Shown here: positions 35,251-45,439 of the stretch, piece after piece | How positions within the stretch are numbered: position 1 is the stretch's first letter | Layout: each line of letters starts with the position of its first letter | Assembly (NCBI RefSeq): GCF_003851125.1 | Contig: NZ_BGOW01000010.1 | Span: 1-64,000 of the forward strand | Length of the DNA: 64,000 nt | Source of the DNA: Sulfuriferula multivorans | Lineage (GTDB): Bacteria > Pseudomonadota > Gammaproteobacteria > Burkholderiales > Sulfuriferulaceae | Reading direction: 5' to 3' | The notes under the pieces: generated by a model | What the model was told of the DNA's origin: nothing | Database searches by the model: none | The model's input: only the letters and a program-made list of their open reading frames with translations | Translations under genes and position numbers: made by a program

Positions 35251-35943
35251 ATGGCTGCGACGATATTGCTGGTGGAGGACGAGCCCGGAATTCAAGAACT
35301 GGTAAAATTCAATCTGACACAGGCCGGTCATAGCGTGCTGTGCGCGGATTCGGCCGAGATGGCGACAGGTATGGTGAAGCACAGCTTGCCTGATCTGGTG
35401 CTGCTGGACTGGATGCTACCCGGCATGAGCGGGATCGACCTCGCCCGAAAATTTCGCGCGGACGGGCGCATGAAAAATGTGCCCATCATCATGCTCACTG
35501 CCCGTGGCGAAGAGCGCGACAAAGTGCTCGGCCTGGAAACCGGCGCCGACGACTACATTACCAAGCCGTTTTCACCGCGCGAATTGTCGGCGCGTATCAA
35601 GGCCGTGTTGCGCCGCCGCGCGCCGCAGATGACCGAGGACAAAGTGGAGATACGGGGGCTGAGCCTGGATCCGGTGAGTCATCGCGTCACCGGCAACGGA
35701 ACCCCGGTAGAACTGGGCCCGACCGAATTTCGCCTGTTGCACTTTTTGATGACCCATCCGGAACGCGTGTACTCGCGTTCACAGTTGCTCGATCAGGTAT
35801 GGGGCGACCATGTGTTTGTGGAGGAGCGCACTGTGGATGTTCATATCCGCCGTTTGCGTCTGGCATTGGAGCCTACCCGGCATGAAACCTTGATCGATAC
35901 GGTGCGCGGGGCAGGCTATCGCCTGTCAGCGCAGCCTGCGTGA
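35251..35943 (+). CDS. phoB: Phosphate regulon response regulator PhoB
   Basis: A 230-residue OmpR-family regulator. The receiver domain has acidic residues E9/D10, phospho-acceptor D53 (LVLLDWMLPG) and K at ITKPFSPREL. A winged-helix domain follows (GPTEFRLLHFLM, VDVHIRRLRLAL, DTVRGAGYRL). The ATG at 35251 has GGGAG five bases upstream and gives the usual length; earlier TTG/ATG codons lack this spacing. It forms a pair with phoR downstream. Confidence 0.95.
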   Translation: MAATILLVEDEPGIQELVKFNLTQAGHSVLCADSAEMATGMVKHSLPDLVLLDWMLPGMSGIDLARKFRADGRMKNVPIIMLTARGEERDKVLGLETGADDYITKPFSPRELSARIKAVLRRRAPQMTEDKVEIRGLSLDPVSHRVTGNGTPVELGPTEFRLLHFLMTHPERVYSRSQLLDQVWGDHVFVEERTVDVHIRRLRLALEPTRHETLIDTVRGAGYRLSAQPA

Positions 35944-36011
35944 TTTTATTGCACGCCCTGCCGTACATGATTTCAAGCATAATTAACCCCCTTTAAGCGG
36001 CGGGGATCCCC

Positions 36012-37319
36012 TTGTTTGATTTCTGGTGGCGTCCAGCCCTGATGCTGGGCGGAATCCTTTTTGCAGCCTTGCTGGCTGCGCTATTATTCAACGTATCGAC
36101 GGGTATTGCCCTGCTCGTGCTGGGCGTGCTCGGTTATCTGGTGTACAACTTGCGGCAGATGGCTGCGTTGATCCGCTGGCTGGAGCGGGGAGAACGCGGC
36201 GGTATCCCCCGGGCGTATGGCGCGTGGGATGATATCTTCTACGGCCTGGAGCGCCTGCTGCGCCGGCAAAAACGCAGCACCACCAAATTGTCTGCGCTGC
36301 TCGATCGTTTCGAGCATGCCGCACAGGCCATCCCGGACGGTATCGTAATGCTGAACGATACTGATCAGATCGATTGGTTCAACCCTGCAGCCAGCAAGCA
36401 TTTCAGCCTGGATAATGCGGCCGACCGCGGTCAGTTCATTGGCTACCTGATTCGGCAGGCCCCGTTTCATGAATATCTGGCGGGACACGATTACAGCGAA
36501 CCACTCATCATGAAATCGCCTGCCAGTCGCGATGTGACGCTATCGGTTCAACTGGTGCCGTTTGGCGACAAGCGCAAGATGCTGATTTCCAGAGACATTA
36601 CACAGATCGAACTGGTCGACTCGATGCGCCGTGATTTTGTCGCCAACGTGTCGCACGAACTGCGCACACCGCTCACCGTGGTAGGTGGTTTCCTGGAAAC
36701 CTTCGCCGACATGGAGCACATCAATCCGGTGGATTTCCGCCGCTACAGCGATTTGATGCAGCAACAGACCGAGCGCATGCGCATGCTGGTGGAAGATCTG
36801 CTTACCCTGTCGCGCCTGGAGAGTCCGCAAAACCGTCTGCAGGAAACACCCATCAATGTGCCCGCGCTGGCGCAGTCATTATTTCAGGATGCACAGAGCC
36901 TGAGCGGCGAACGCCACCATATCGAGCTGTTCATCGATATTGACCGCTGGGTTATGGGTAACCCCGACGAACTGCGCAGCGCTTTCGGCAATCTGGTCAG
37001 CAATGCGGTGCGTTATACCCCCAAGGATGGCAATATCACCTTGCGCTGGGCTGCGCGCGGCGGTGAAGTATGTTTCAGCGTGACCGATACCGGAGACGGT
37101 ATTGAACCGCACCATATCCCGCGCCTTACCGAGCGCTTCTATCGAGTCGACCGTGGCCGCTCGCGTGAAACGGGTGGCACCGGTCTTGGTCTGGCTATCG
37201 TCAAGCATGTGCTTACCCGCCATCAGGCGCGCCTGATGATTGACAGCCAGGTTGGTAAAGGCAGCTGTTTTGCTGCGTGTTTTCCATCCAGTCGAGTGAT
37301 GGCGCCGCCAGCGGCTTGA
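36012..37319 (+). CDS. phoR: Phosphate regulon sensor kinase PhoR
   Basis: A 435-residue membrane histidine kinase. Two N-terminal helices (10-26, 30-48) are followed by a PAS domain (about 95-200), the H-box NVSHELRTPLTVVGG with H215, and a HATPase domain with NLVSNAVRYTP, DTGDGIE and GTGLGLAI. This is the normal PhoR layout. The start is TTG; 68 bp separate it from phoB. Confidence 0.93.
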   Translation: MFDFWWRPALMLGGILFAALLAALLFNVSTGIALLVLGVLGYLVYNLRQMAALIRWLERGERGGIPRAYGAWDDIFYGLERLLRRQKRSTTKLSALLDRFEHAAQAIPDGIVMLNDTDQIDWFNPAASKHFSLDNAADRGQFIGYLIRQAPFHEYLAGHDYSEPLIMKSPASRDVTLSVQLVPFGDKRKMLISRDITQIELVDSMRRDFVANVSHELRTPLTVVGGFLETFADMEHINPVDFRRYSDLMQQQTERMRMLVEDLLTLSRLESPQNRLQETPINVPALAQSLFQDAQSLSGERHHIELFIDIDRWVMGNPDELRSAFGNLVSNAVRYTPKDGNITLRWAARGGEVCFSVTDTGDGIEPHHIPRLTERFYRVDRGRSRETGGTGLGLAIVKHVLTRHQARLMIDSQVGKGSCFAACFPSSRVMAPPAA

Positions 37320-37361
37320 TGGTTGTTTTCCCGCGCTGCCAGCGGGGGGTGTTTTGGCCGG

Positions 37362-37772
37362 TTACAGACGCTGCGCCAAAGCGGATTTCAAAATGCCGGC
37401 GATCAGATTGAGTTGGCCCTGTGGACGCGACTCGCGTTGCGGCACCCCCCAGATCGGGTTGGGAAAATGACGGTCGCTGGTAAAGCGCGGAATGACGTGC
37501 CAATGCAGGTGCGGTGTCATGTTACCCAGACTGGCGAGATTGATCTTGGCGGGCTTGAGCGTTTCGCGCAGCGCGGATTCGGTAGCAAGCACCACGCGTA
37601 ACAGCCGCAGCTGCTGCGCTTCGGTAAGGTCGGTCATTTCCTTGACATGGGCATTCAGGATCACCCGGCAAAAGCCGGGATAGTCCACGTCGTCGATCAG
37701 TACCACACGGCAAAAATCATCGCGCCACAACAACTCGCCACCAGGCTGGGTGCATAGCTCGCAATTTTCCAT
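37362..37772 (-). CDS. HIT-family nucleotide hydrolase
   Basis: A small soluble protein (about 136 residues) of the histidine triad family. The catalytic motif is HLHWHVIPRF, preceded by NMTP. An N-terminal CELC pair may bind zinc. Such proteins hydrolyse nucleoside phosphoramidates or AMP derivatives. The inner ATG (37772) is preferred over 37781 since the AGGA upstream lies only one base from the outer one. It converges on phoR. Confidence 0.85.
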   Translation of the reverse strand: MENCELCTQPGGELLWRDDFCRVVLIDDVDYPGFCRVILNAHVKEMTDLTEAQQLRLLRVVLATESALRETLKPAKINLASLGNMTPHLHWHVIPRFTSDRHFPNPIWGVPQRESRPQGQLNLIAGILKSALAQRL

Positions 37773-37793
37773 TGTATTCATTCCTGAGTAGTA

Positions 37794-37918
37794 ATTCCAA
37801 TTCGCAATAAAAACGATAACCGCGTTGGCTTCGTCTTCGGCTCCTAGCCGTACTGATTGTACTGTCTTCGTCGCCTCATCCTCGCCGCCTTGATCTCCTT
37901 TCTATTGCGAATTGGAAT
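37794..37918. repeat. MITE-like element with perfect 16-bp terminal inverted repeats
   Basis: ATTCCAATTCGCAATA at 37794-37809 returns as its exact reverse complement at 37903-37918. The 93 bp between are unlike the flanks (CTTCGTCTTCGGCTCCTAG...) and show no gene start. Size and perfect ends suggest a small non-autonomous mobile or repetitive element between the HIT gene and the permease. No clear target-site duplication is seen. Confidence 0.6.
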
Positions 37919-38053
37919 AAGCGGAGGCGCCTGCCGGGCGAGTTAGTATCTGGCGTGTCAACCATATCCGGCCGGTTTGCGTTCTCTTGTAGGGCCATAA
38001 TCCCCATGTACGGACAGGTTGAATATTTTTATCATTTTACGCTTTGGAGGCAC

Positions 38054-39430
38054 ATGAACGCAGCATCCGGTCTCGAAAAAAACGCACTGGGTCTGGCGGA
38101 ATCCACCATCATGGGTGTGGCGGGTACCGCGCCGGTATTTTCCATTGCCGCCACCAGCGCGACGCTGATCGCTGCGGTAGGCATCCTGTCGCCAGCCAGC
38201 CTGTTGTATTGTGGGCTGATCATGTTCGGCGTGACGTTTGCCTATATGTATCTGAACCGCCTGGATACCAATGCCGGCGCGTCCTATGCCTGGCTCAGCA
38301 GTGTCTTTAATCCGATACTGGGATTTCTTTCCGGTTGGGCACTGCTGGTTGCATCGGCCGTGTTCATGGTATCCGGTACCATCCCCGCAGCCACTGCCAC
38401 ATTGGCGCTGCTCGCGCCCAATCTGGCAAACAGCACGGGCAGCGTAACGCTGGTTGCTGCTGCCTGGCTGGTGGTGGTTAGCGCCGTGATTATCAAAGGC
38501 ATCAAACTGACCAGCTATGTGCAGGTGGTGATGACGCTGGTGGAACTGGGCATCGTGCTGGTTATTTTAATCGCGGCGTGGCTGCAATACGGTGGCCACC
38601 CCGCGCATCATCTATCGCTGACATCATTCAGCCCGGCTGGCTTCACTCCCCACCTTTTCACCCTGGGCGCATTGACGGCGCTATTCTTTTTTTGGGGCTG
38701 GGACGTGACCGTCAATCTCAATGAAGAAACGCGCAATGGTTCACGGGTGGCGGGACTGAGTTCGCTGCTGGCCATGCTGGTGGTGCTGGCGCTGTTTATC
38801 CTGTTTGCCATGGCAACACTCCTGGTGTTGAGCGATCAGGAAATCCAGGCATCGGGCACGAATGTGGTGCTTGCCATTGCCGAAAAACTGTTTCCCAAAC
38901 CCTGGAGCTACATAGCGGTGCTGGCGGTCATGTTGAGTACCGTGGGCACGCTGGAAACTTCCATACTGCAGTTCAGCCGTACGCTGTTCGCGCAAAGCCG
39001 CGACTACATGCTGCACCCGCGTTATGCGCGTCTGCATCCGTCCTGGAATACGCCGTGGATAGCCACCCTGGTGATTGCCGGTTTTGGCCTGTTGCTGCTG
39101 TTGCTGGCTTCGGGCATACCCAGCGTCAACCAGATCATTCAGGATTCGGTCAATGCCATCGGCTTTCAGGCGGCTTTTTATTACGGGCTGGCGTGTTTTG
39201 CGTGCGCCTGGCATGTGTGGAGCAATCAGCCAAAAAATGCTTACAACCTGACCTTCCTGGTGTTCTGGCCATTAACCAGCGCAGGCTTTCTCTGGTTTGT
39301 CGGGATAGACAGTCTGCCGGCTTTCAATACCACCAGCAGAGTGGTGGCGGTGGGTGGCATACTGCTTGGCCTGATACCGCTCTGGCTCAATCGTCACCTG
39401 CGCAGGGCTGCGCTTGCCACGCAGTCCTGA
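38054..39430 (+). CDS. Amino acid permease (APC family)
   Basis: A 458-residue inner-membrane protein with 12 or so hydrophobic helices. The N-terminal segment LGLAESTIMGVAGTAPVFSIAATSATL fits APC-superfamily transporters. It also has NRLDTNAGASYAWLSSVFNP and FFFWGWDVTVNLNEETRN. The ATG at 38054 follows GGAGG closely; the longer frame adds 33 residues with no family match. The substrate is not predictable. Confidence 0.87.
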   Translation: MNAASGLEKNALGLAESTIMGVAGTAPVFSIAATSATLIAAVGILSPASLLYCGLIMFGVTFAYMYLNRLDTNAGASYAWLSSVFNPILGFLSGWALLVASAVFMVSGTIPAATATLALLAPNLANSTGSVTLVAAAWLVVVSAVIIKGIKLTSYVQVVMTLVELGIVLVILIAAWLQYGGHPAHHLSLTSFSPAGFTPHLFTLGALTALFFFWGWDVTVNLNEETRNGSRVAGLSSLLAMLVVLALFILFAMATLLVLSDQEIQASGTNVVLAIAEKLFPKPWSYIAVLAVMLSTVGTLETSILQFSRTLFAQSRDYMLHPRYARLHPSWNTPWIATLVIAGFGLLLLLLASGIPSVNQIIQDSVNAIGFQAAFYYGLACFACAWHVWSNQPKNAYNLTFLVFWPLTSAGFLWFVGIDSLPAFNTTSRVVAVGGILLGLIPLWLNRHLRRAALATQS

Positions 39431-39446
39431 CACCGCCGGATCAGGA

Positions 39447-42400
39447 TTACAGCAACACCCGTTCGATGCCGCCGTTGCTGGCTTTCTCTATGTAACTCTC
39501 CATCCAGTCCGGCCCCAGCAGGTGTCTGGCCATTTCCACCACGATGTAGTCTGCCGAGGTGGCAGCGTCGTCATCGTAGCGGGACAAGCCCTGCAGGCAC
39601 GACGGACATGAGGTGAGGATTTTCACCGCAGCAGCTTCACCCGATTCGGTGCGCAGTTGTCCGGCCACCTTGCGGATTTCTTCTTCCTTGCGGAAGCGGA
39701 TTTGAGTGGAAATATCCGGGCGCGACACCGCCAGCGTGCCGGATTCGCCACAGCAGCGCTCGCTCAGCTTCACCTCTTCACCCATTAACTGGTTCACTAC
39801 TTTCAGCGGCTGATAGGTCTTCATCGGCGTGTGGCACGGGTCGTGGTACATGTAGCGCGTGCCGTTCACGCCTTCCAGTTTTACACCCTTCTCCAGCAGG
39901 TATTCGTGGATGTCCAGCAAGCGGCAACCGGGGAAGATTTTCTCGAACTGGTACTTCAGCAACTGATCCATGCAGGTGCCGCAGGACACGATCACGGTCT
40001 TGATGTCGAGGTAGTTGAGGGTATTGGCCACACGATGGAACAGTACGCGGTTTTCCGTGGTGATGGCGTCGCCCTTGTCCGCCTGCCCGCTGGAGGTCTG
40101 TGGATATCCGCAGCACAGATAGCCGGGCGGCAACACGGTTTGCGTGCCGAGTTCGAACAGCATGGCCTGCGTCGCCAGTCCCACTTGCGAGAACAGCCGC
40201 TCCGAGCCGCAACCCGGGAAGTAGAACACCGCGTCGGAATCCTCGCTGAGTTTGGCCGGGTTGCGGATTACCGGCACGATGCTGGCGTCTTCCAGTCCCA
40301 GTAGCGCGCGCGAGGTTTTTTTGGGCAGGCCGCCAGGCATGGGTTTGTTGATAAAGTGGATGACCTGTGCACGAACCGGGGCGGTGCCCAGAGTGGAGGG
40401 GGGATGGCTGGTTTGTGTCTTGATCAGGCCAAGTTTTTTCGCGCCCTGGTAAGCCCAGCGCTGCGCCTGATAACCCCAGGCTATCATCACCTTGCGGGTG
40501 AGTTTGATGGTAGCCGGATCGGTGGCGTTGAGGAAGAACATCGACGCCGTCGTGCCGGGGTTGAACTTTTTCTTGCCCTGCTTGCGCAGGAAGTTGCGCA
40601 TGGCGATGGAAACGTCGCCGAAGTCGATGTTGACCGGGCAAGGGTTCAGGCACTTGTGGCATACGGTGCAGTGGTCGGCCACATCGCCGAATTCGTCGAA
40701 GTGCTGGATGGAAACGCCGCGCCGGGTCTGCTCTTCATACAGGAAAGCCTCGATCAGCAGCGAAGTCGCAAGAATCTTGTTGCGCGGGCTATACAGCAGA
40801 TTGGCGCGCGGAATATGCGTGTTGCATACCGGCTTGCACTTGCCGCAGCGCAGGCAGTCCTTGATCGAGTCGGCGATCTCACCGATCTCGGATTGCTCCA
40901 TGATCAGCGACTCGGTTTCCAGCAGCGAGAAGCTGGGAGTGTAAGCGTTGCGAAGATCCGCGCCGGGCATCAGCTTGCCCTTGTTGAAGCGGCCTTCCGG
41001 ATCAATTTTGTGCTTGTAGCGCACGAAACTCTGGATCGCTTCGTCTTCCAGATATTCCAGCTTGGTGAGACCGATGCCGTGCTCGCCCGAAATCACGCCG
41101 CCCAGGTCCCGCGCCAGATGCATGATGCGCGCCACAGCGGCGTTGGCTTCCTGCAACATGGTGTAGTCGTCGGAATTGACCGGCAGGTTGGTGTGCACGT
41201 TGCCGTCTCCGGCATGCATGTGCAGCGCCACGAACACGCGGCTTTTCAGGATTTGTTTGTGCAGGCGGTCGCTGGCATCCAGTATCGGCTGGTATTCGCG
41301 GCCGACAAAAATGCGCTGCAGTTCCTTGCGCACTTCGCGTTTCCACGACACGCGCAGGGTGTGGTCCTGCAAGGCCTGGAACACCGTGGCGTGACCGTTG
41401 GATGCGACCAGATCGGTATTGATGATGGCGAGACCCGCGCTGGCGGGCGGCGCGTCCAGATGGTCCAGCAGCCAGCGCCAGCGCATACGGGTTTTTTCCA
41501 GCAAGGCCAGCGCGCGGCTGCGGCGTTCCTCGGTCATTTGCGAGTCGGCCACCGTATCCTCATCCTGGAACAGCGGCAGTTCGGCGCGGAAAAACGGTTC
41601 CAGTGCATCCAGCAATTTCAGCTTGTTGGCAATGGAAAGCTCGATGTTGATGCGTTCCACGCCGTCGGAATAATCCGCCAGCCGGTGCAGCGGAATCACC
41701 ACGTCCTCGTTGATCTTGAAGGCGTTGGTGTGGGCGGCGATGGCGGCGGTGCGGGCGCGATCCAGCCAGAATTTCTTGCGCGCTTCGGCAGTCACGGCGA
41801 TGAAACCCTCGCCGCCGCGCGTATTGGCGAGCTGGACAATGTGCGAAGCCGCTTCGCCGCAAGCGGCCTCGTCATCCGACACCACGTCGGCCAGCAGGAT
41901 CATTTTCGGGCGTTCGTGGCGGTGGGCCTTGGTGGCGTAGCCGACTGCCTTGATGTAACGCGCGTCCAGATGTTCCAGTCCGGCGAGGATGGCGTGAGGG
42001 TGGGCGTCCAGATAATTTTTGACTTCGACGATGGCAGGCACGGCATCGCGCACCTGGCCGAAAAACTCCAGGCACACCGTGCGCGTGAAAGCGGGCAGCT
42101 TGTGCAGGATGAAGCGGGCGGAAGTGATGATGCCGTCGCAGCCTTCCTTCTGGATGCCGGGCAGACCGGCCAGGAACTTGTCGGTGACGTCCTTGCCCAG
42201 CCCCACCTTGCGGAAGTGCTGGCCGGGGATTTCCAGGATTTCCGGTCTGGCGATCTCGGCTGTGCCGTCAATGTCGTAGCGCCGGATCTCGAAACGCGCC
42301 GTCGCGGCATCGTGAATCTTGCCCAGGTTGTGATCGAGGCGGGTGACTTCCAGCCATTCCGCATCCGGTGTCACCATGCGCCACGACACCAGATTGTCCA

Positions 42401-43277
42401 GCGCCGTGCCCCACAGCACGGCCTTCTTGCCGCCGGCGTTCATCGCCACGTTGCCGCCGATGCAGGAGGCGTCGGCCGAGGTCGGGTCGACCGCGAACAC
42501 GAAGCCCGCCGCATCCGCCGCATCCATCACCCGCCGTGTCACCACCCCGGCGCCGCAGTGGAGGGTGGCGTAGTCACGATCCACGCCGGGCAGGCGCGTC
42601 ATTTCGACCGTGGACAAAGCCTCCAGTTTTTCCGTGTTGATGACAGCAGAATCAGGCGTGAGCGGAATCGCGCCGCCGGTGTAGCCGGTGCCGCCGCCGC
42701 GCGGGATGATGGTCAGCCCCAGTTCGATGCAGCCTTTGACCAGATGGGCGATTTCCGCTTCGCTGTCCGGGTTGAGAACAACGAAGGGATATTCCACGCG
42801 CCAGTCGGTGGCGTCGGTGACGTGGGAAACGCGTGCCAGGCCGTCGAACTGGATGTTGTCCTTGCGCGTGTGGCGGCTCAGTTTTTTCAGTGTGTCGCGG
42901 CGCAACTGGCGCGTATGGGCAAAATCCGACTGGAAATTGGCCACGGCCCGGCGTGCGGCGTCCAGCAGCGGCGCAACCAGTGGATTGTCCTGCCGGCGCA
43001 TGTCGATTTCATTCAAGCGATGATTCAGCGCATCGATCAATGCCGCCTGGCGTTTGGGGTTGGCAAGCAGGTCATCCTGCAAATAGGGGTTGCGCGACAC
43101 CACCCAGATATCGCCCAGTACCTCGAATAGCATGCGCGCCGAGCGTCCGGTACGGCGTTCGCCGCGCAATTGGTTGAGGATCTCCCAGGCTTCTTTTCCC
43201 AGCAGACGGATGACAATTTCGCGGTCGGAAAACGAAGTGTAGTTGTAGGGAATTTCGCGAAGGCGGGGGGTATCCAT
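39447..43277 (-). CDS. FAD-linked oxidase / Fe-S / CCG fusion oxidoreductase (DUF3683)
   Basis: A protein of 1276 residues joining several modules. A DUF3683 N-terminus ([20 protein letters not shown], about 1-130) is followed by an FAD-binding type-4 domain ([25 protein letters not shown]), an FAD-oxidase C-terminal domain with [14 protein letters not shown] and GEHGIG, and two 4Fe-4S sites ([23 protein letters not shown]). Cysteine-rich CCG-type segments follow (FPGCGSE, LCCGYPQ, HDPCHTP, RCCGESG). The pattern is that of D-lactate or glycolate dehydrogenases feeding electrons to quinone, here in one chain. The substrate is unknown. Confidence 0.88.
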   Translation of the reverse strand: MDTPRLREIPYNYTSFSDREIVIRLLGKEAWEILNQLRGERRTGRSARMLFEVLGDIWVVSRNPYLQDDLLANPKRQAALIDALNHRLNEIDMRRQDNPLVAPLLDAARRAVANFQSDFAHTRQLRRDTLKKLSRHTRKDNIQFDGLARVSHVTDATDWRVEYPFVVLNPDSEAEIAHLVKGCIELGLTIIPRGGGTGYTGGAIPLTPDSAVINTEKLEALSTVEMTRLPGVDRDYATLHCGAGVVTRRVMDAADAAGFVFAVDPTSADASCIGGNVAMNAGGKKAVLWGTALDNLVSWRMVTPDAEWLEVTRLDHNLGKIHDAATARFEIRRYDIDGTAEIARPEILEIPGQHFRKVGLGKDVTDKFLAGLPGIQKEGCDGIITSARFILHKLPAFTRTVCLEFFGQVRDAVPAIVEVKNYLDAHPHAILAGLEHLDARYIKAVGYATKAHRHERPKMILLADVVSDDEAACGEAASHIVQLANTRGGEGFIAVTAEARKKFWLDRARTAAIAAHTNAFKINEDVVIPLHRLADYSDGVERINIELSIANKLKLLDALEPFFRAELPLFQDEDTVADSQMTEERRSRALALLEKTRMRWRWLLDHLDAPPASAGLAIINTDLVASNGHATVFQALQDHTLRVSWKREVRKELQRIFVGREYQPILDASDRLHKQILKSRVFVALHMHAGDGNVHTNLPVNSDDYTMLQEANAAVARIMHLARDLGGVISGEHGIGLTKLEYLEDEAIQSFVRYKHKIDPEGRFNKGKLMPGADLRNAYTPSFSLLETESLIMEQSEIGEIADSIKDCLRCGKCKPVCNTHIPRANLLYSPRNKILATSLLIEAFLYEEQTRRGVSIQHFDEFGDVADHCTVCHKCLNPCPVNIDFGDVSIAMRNFLRKQGKKKFNPGTTASMFFLNATDPATIKLTRKVMIAWGYQAQRWAYQGAKKLGLIKTQTSHPPSTLGTAPVRAQVIHFINKPMPGGLPKKTSRALLGLEDASIVPVIRNPAKLSEDSDAVFYFPGCGSERLFSQVGLATQAMLFELGTQTVLPPGYLCCGYPQTSSGQADKGDAITTENRVLFHRVANTLNYLDIKTVIVSCGTCMDQLLKYQFEKIFPGCRLLDIHEYLLEKGVKLEGVNGTRYMYHDPCHTPMKTYQPLKVVNQLMGEEVKLSERCCGESGTLAVSRPDISTQIRFRKEEEIRKVAGQLRTESGEAAAVKILTSCPSCLQGLSRYDDDAATSADYIVVEMARHLLGPDWMESYIEKASNGGIERVLL

Positions 43278-43501
43278 GAGCAGCACGGCGATTGCTAAAG
43301 CGCCATTTTATCAGTAACCAGGCGGCCAAATAACCCTTTACTTTTTCCGGCTTTCTTAAAGTTACGCGTGGCTTGGCTGCGCTTTCTTCCAGACGGAGAT
43401 ATGAAACTATTCGAACATCGATAGAGTCGGACTTACAACCATGGGCTTTGGCAAACGTATTTTTCAGGGCATTACGTGGTATTTATTACTGGAGGTTCGT
43501 C

Positions 43502-44029
43502 ATGAATGAATTAAAACGTTTTATATCCTTATTCGATCAGGAAGTTATCCATACTTTTGATTATCTGGGCATGCTGAGCGACGCGCAGTGGAGCGCTATA
43601 CCCATCGACTCTGAAACACTTTTTCTTGGCACCCGGATCAATAAAATCACCATCAGCGCTCTGGCGAGGCATCTGATCAATGCCGAGAGTCATTGGTTTG
43701 GGCAATTGGCGAGCCTGCCGGCTACGGCCACCATGCCATTGCCGGGCAAGTCCAGCACATTGGAAAACATGCCCGATGGCCCTGCGCTGATTGATGCTTA
43801 TCGTGCCACGCACGCCGTTAATCTGGAAAATCTGCATGCCTTGACGCCAGCGGTGCTGGAAAAAGAATTCGTCTTTACCGGCAGGCACTATACCGGCATC
43901 GGTTTTTTGTGGTCTGTATTGGGGCATCATACCTACCATCTCGGGCAGATCGACCTGCTGATGCGTCAGCAAGGCCTCGTAGCGCCGGAATATATGGAAT
44001 GGCAGGAAACAGGACGGGTACTGGGATGA
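43502..44029 (+). CDS. DinB-family protein
   Basis: A 175-residue four-helix-bundle protein of the DinB/YfiT superfamily. Candidate metal histidines are in HLINAESHWFG and GHHTYHLGQIDLL. ATG 43502 has GGAGG seven bases upstream; longer frames extend into non-coding sequence. Many relatives are thiol-dependent transferases or DNA-damage-induced proteins of unknown role. It overlaps the next gene by ATGA. Confidence 0.85.
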   Translation: MNELKRFISLFDQEVIHTFDYLGMLSDAQWSAIPIDSETLFLGTRINKITISALARHLINAESHWFGQLASLPATATMPLPGKSSTLENMPDGPALIDAYRATHAVNLENLHALTPAVLEKEFVFTGRHYTGIGFLWSVLGHHTYHLGQIDLLMRQQGLVAPEYMEWQETGRVLG

Positions 44030-44421
44030 GTGCCACAGAAATCGAAAAACGCTATCGCGACCTGCTCGGTTTTGTCCCGGATAACGTCAGGAAACGTAGC
44101 GCGCTGGCCAAACTCGCCGGCCGTGAAGCCTCAATCGACGCCGTTGAATCCCTTCGTGCATCGCTCATCCATGACAATCCACTCGATCGGAAGACCCAGC
44201 AGCTGGTGCATTTCGCCATGCTGCTGGCACTGGGGCACACGCAAGCCGCCCAGCTGCATGTGCGGGGTGCATTGAAGGCGGGAGCAGGGCCGGGCGAGTT
44301 ATATGGCGTATGCGAGACGGCGGCGATCGTCGGCGGCATGCCGGTGTTCAGCAATGCCGTGGAGATTGTTTATGATGCGTTACACGAAGCGGGATTGATC
44401 AAGGGGGATGCCTTGGAATAA
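44026..44421 (+). CDS. Carboxymuconolactone-decarboxylase-like (AhpD fold) protein
   Basis: A 131-residue helical protein. The core HTQAAQLHVRGALKAGAGPGELYGVCETAAIVGGMPVF-type pattern matches the CMD family, but the peroxidase CxxC of AhpD is absent (alanines at both places), so peroxidase activity is not expected. It is coupled to the DinB gene by ATGA. Confidence 0.8.
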   Translation: MSATEIEKRYRDLLGFVPDNVRKRSALAKLAGREASIDAVESLRASLIHDNPLDRKTQQLVHFAMLLALGHTQAAQLHVRGALKAGAGPGELYGVCETAAIVGGMPVFSNAVEIVYDALHEAGLIKGDALE

Positions 44422-44466
44422 TGCCTGTCCAGGCTGGCGCAGCGGGAGAATTAAACGCAATTTGAA

Positions 44467-45213
44467 TCAGGAGCACGGGGTGCCGCAAGCATCTTTGTCC
44501 AGGCTGCCCATTTTTTTGAGTCGTCGCGCCATGGCAAAAGCCAGTTTTTCGACTGAAGCCGGGTTCTGGCCGGTATGGAGCTGGCGGTCGATGACGACAT
44601 GCTCGCTGTCCGGTGCGCCAAAATACAATTCCCCGCCCAGCCTGGCGAGGCGTTCAGGCAGCAATTCGGGCAGCGTGTCGGCGAGTCCGGCGAGCTGTTC
44701 TTCCTGTGGGCTGAAGCAGGTCATCTGATAACCTGCAAATAACCAGTTTCCACCCTGTTGTGCCATGACCAACCCTGCTGGCCCATGGCTTACTGCGCCG
44801 ATCAGGCCGCCGCTGGCCAGGATGCGTTTGACCAGGTTGCCTGCGGCTTCGGAACAAATCAAATCGGCCATCGGACCATATCCGCCGGGGAAAAATAGCG
44901 CATCATATTTGGCGCCTGCCAGCGCCAGTCGTTCCAGCGATAATGGAGTGTGCCAAGCCTCGATCTCGGACAATTGTTCGCGCAGGTTGGCGATACGGCC
45001 GGTGTCGTGGTGGTGAAATGCCGGTGCAAAACAGTTTTCATCCAGCGCGGCAGGTTTTCCCCTGGGGGTGGCAATGTCGATCGTATGCCCGTGTTCGAGA
45101 AAAATATGGTGCGGCGGAACAAATTCCTGCGCCCAGAAACCGGTCGGGATACGATCACCGTTTTTGAGTGTGAGCTCGTTGGCGGCGGTGAGTATGAACA
45201 GGACTTTTGCCAT
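44467..45213 (-). CDS. DJ-1/PfpI-family protein lacking the nucleophile cysteine
   Basis: A 248-residue type-1 glutamine-amidotransferase-fold protein close to the Hsp31/glyoxalase III branch (FWAQEFVPPHHIFLEHGHTIDIATPRG, FFPGGYGPMADL). At the nucleophile elbow the usual AVCHGP reads AVSHGP: S142 stands in place of cysteine (codon AGC), while H143 is kept. Glyoxalase or deglycase chemistry would need the cysteine, so activity is doubtful. The gene shares the base A with the stop of a small exported frame upstream (TGATG). Confidence 0.85.
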   Translation of the reverse strand: MAKVLFILTAANELTLKNGDRIPTGFWAQEFVPPHHIFLEHGHTIDIATPRGKPAALDENCFAPAFHHHDTGRIANLREQLSEIEAWHTPLSLERLALAGAKYDALFFPGGYGPMADLICSEAAGNLVKRILASGGLIGAVSHGPAGLVMAQQGGNWLFAGYQMTCFSPQEEQLAGLADTLPELLPERLARLGGELYFGAPDSEHVVIDRQLHTGQNPASVEKLAFAMARRLKKMGSLDKDACGTPCS

Positions 45214-45413
45214 CAGTATGCCGCCATCCCGTTGGGTCGATTATTTATAGAACCGCGGGTTTTGCAGGACTGGTTTACGCAATTCATGGAACCTTGCGCC
45301 AGCGTTTTTTTCAAACTGCTGCTGGCTTGGCTGTCGGTACGGCCAATCAGCTTGTTTGCTGCAGCGATGGTGCTAATGACAAGGGCAGCGAAAAACATGA
45401 CAATCCTGTGCAT
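45213..45413 (-). CDS. Small exported protein, unknown
   Basis: A 66-codon frame starting MHRIVMFFAALVISTIAAA, a plausible signal peptide, with a short hydrophilic mature part containing two cysteines six residues apart. Its TGA overlaps the ATG of the DJ-1-like gene (TGATG), which supports translational coupling. There is no strong Shine-Dalgarno. It matches no family I know and could be chance. Confidence 0.4.
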   Translation of the reverse strand: MHRIVMFFAALVISTIAAANKLIGRTDSQASSSLKKTLAQGSMNCVNQSCKTRGSINNRPNGMAAY

Positions 45414-45439
45414 GACGATTTCTGGATGGAAAGAGGCAG

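Noticed and set aside
37330-37355. Terminator after phoR (CCCGC...GCGGG).
   Set aside because: The stem is short and is followed only by GGTGTTTT. Too weak to call.
37794-37918. The minus-strand reading of the inverted-repeat element as a gene.
   Set aside because: It has an open stretch rich in E, D and A but no start with a ribosome site, and the symmetric ends explain it better as a repeat.
40356-43130. A 924-codon open frame on the plus strand opposite the large oxidoreductase.
   Set aside because: The minus strand encodes clear FAD and Fe-S motifs over the same bases. The plus-strand translation has no recognisable domain and is a codon-bias shadow.
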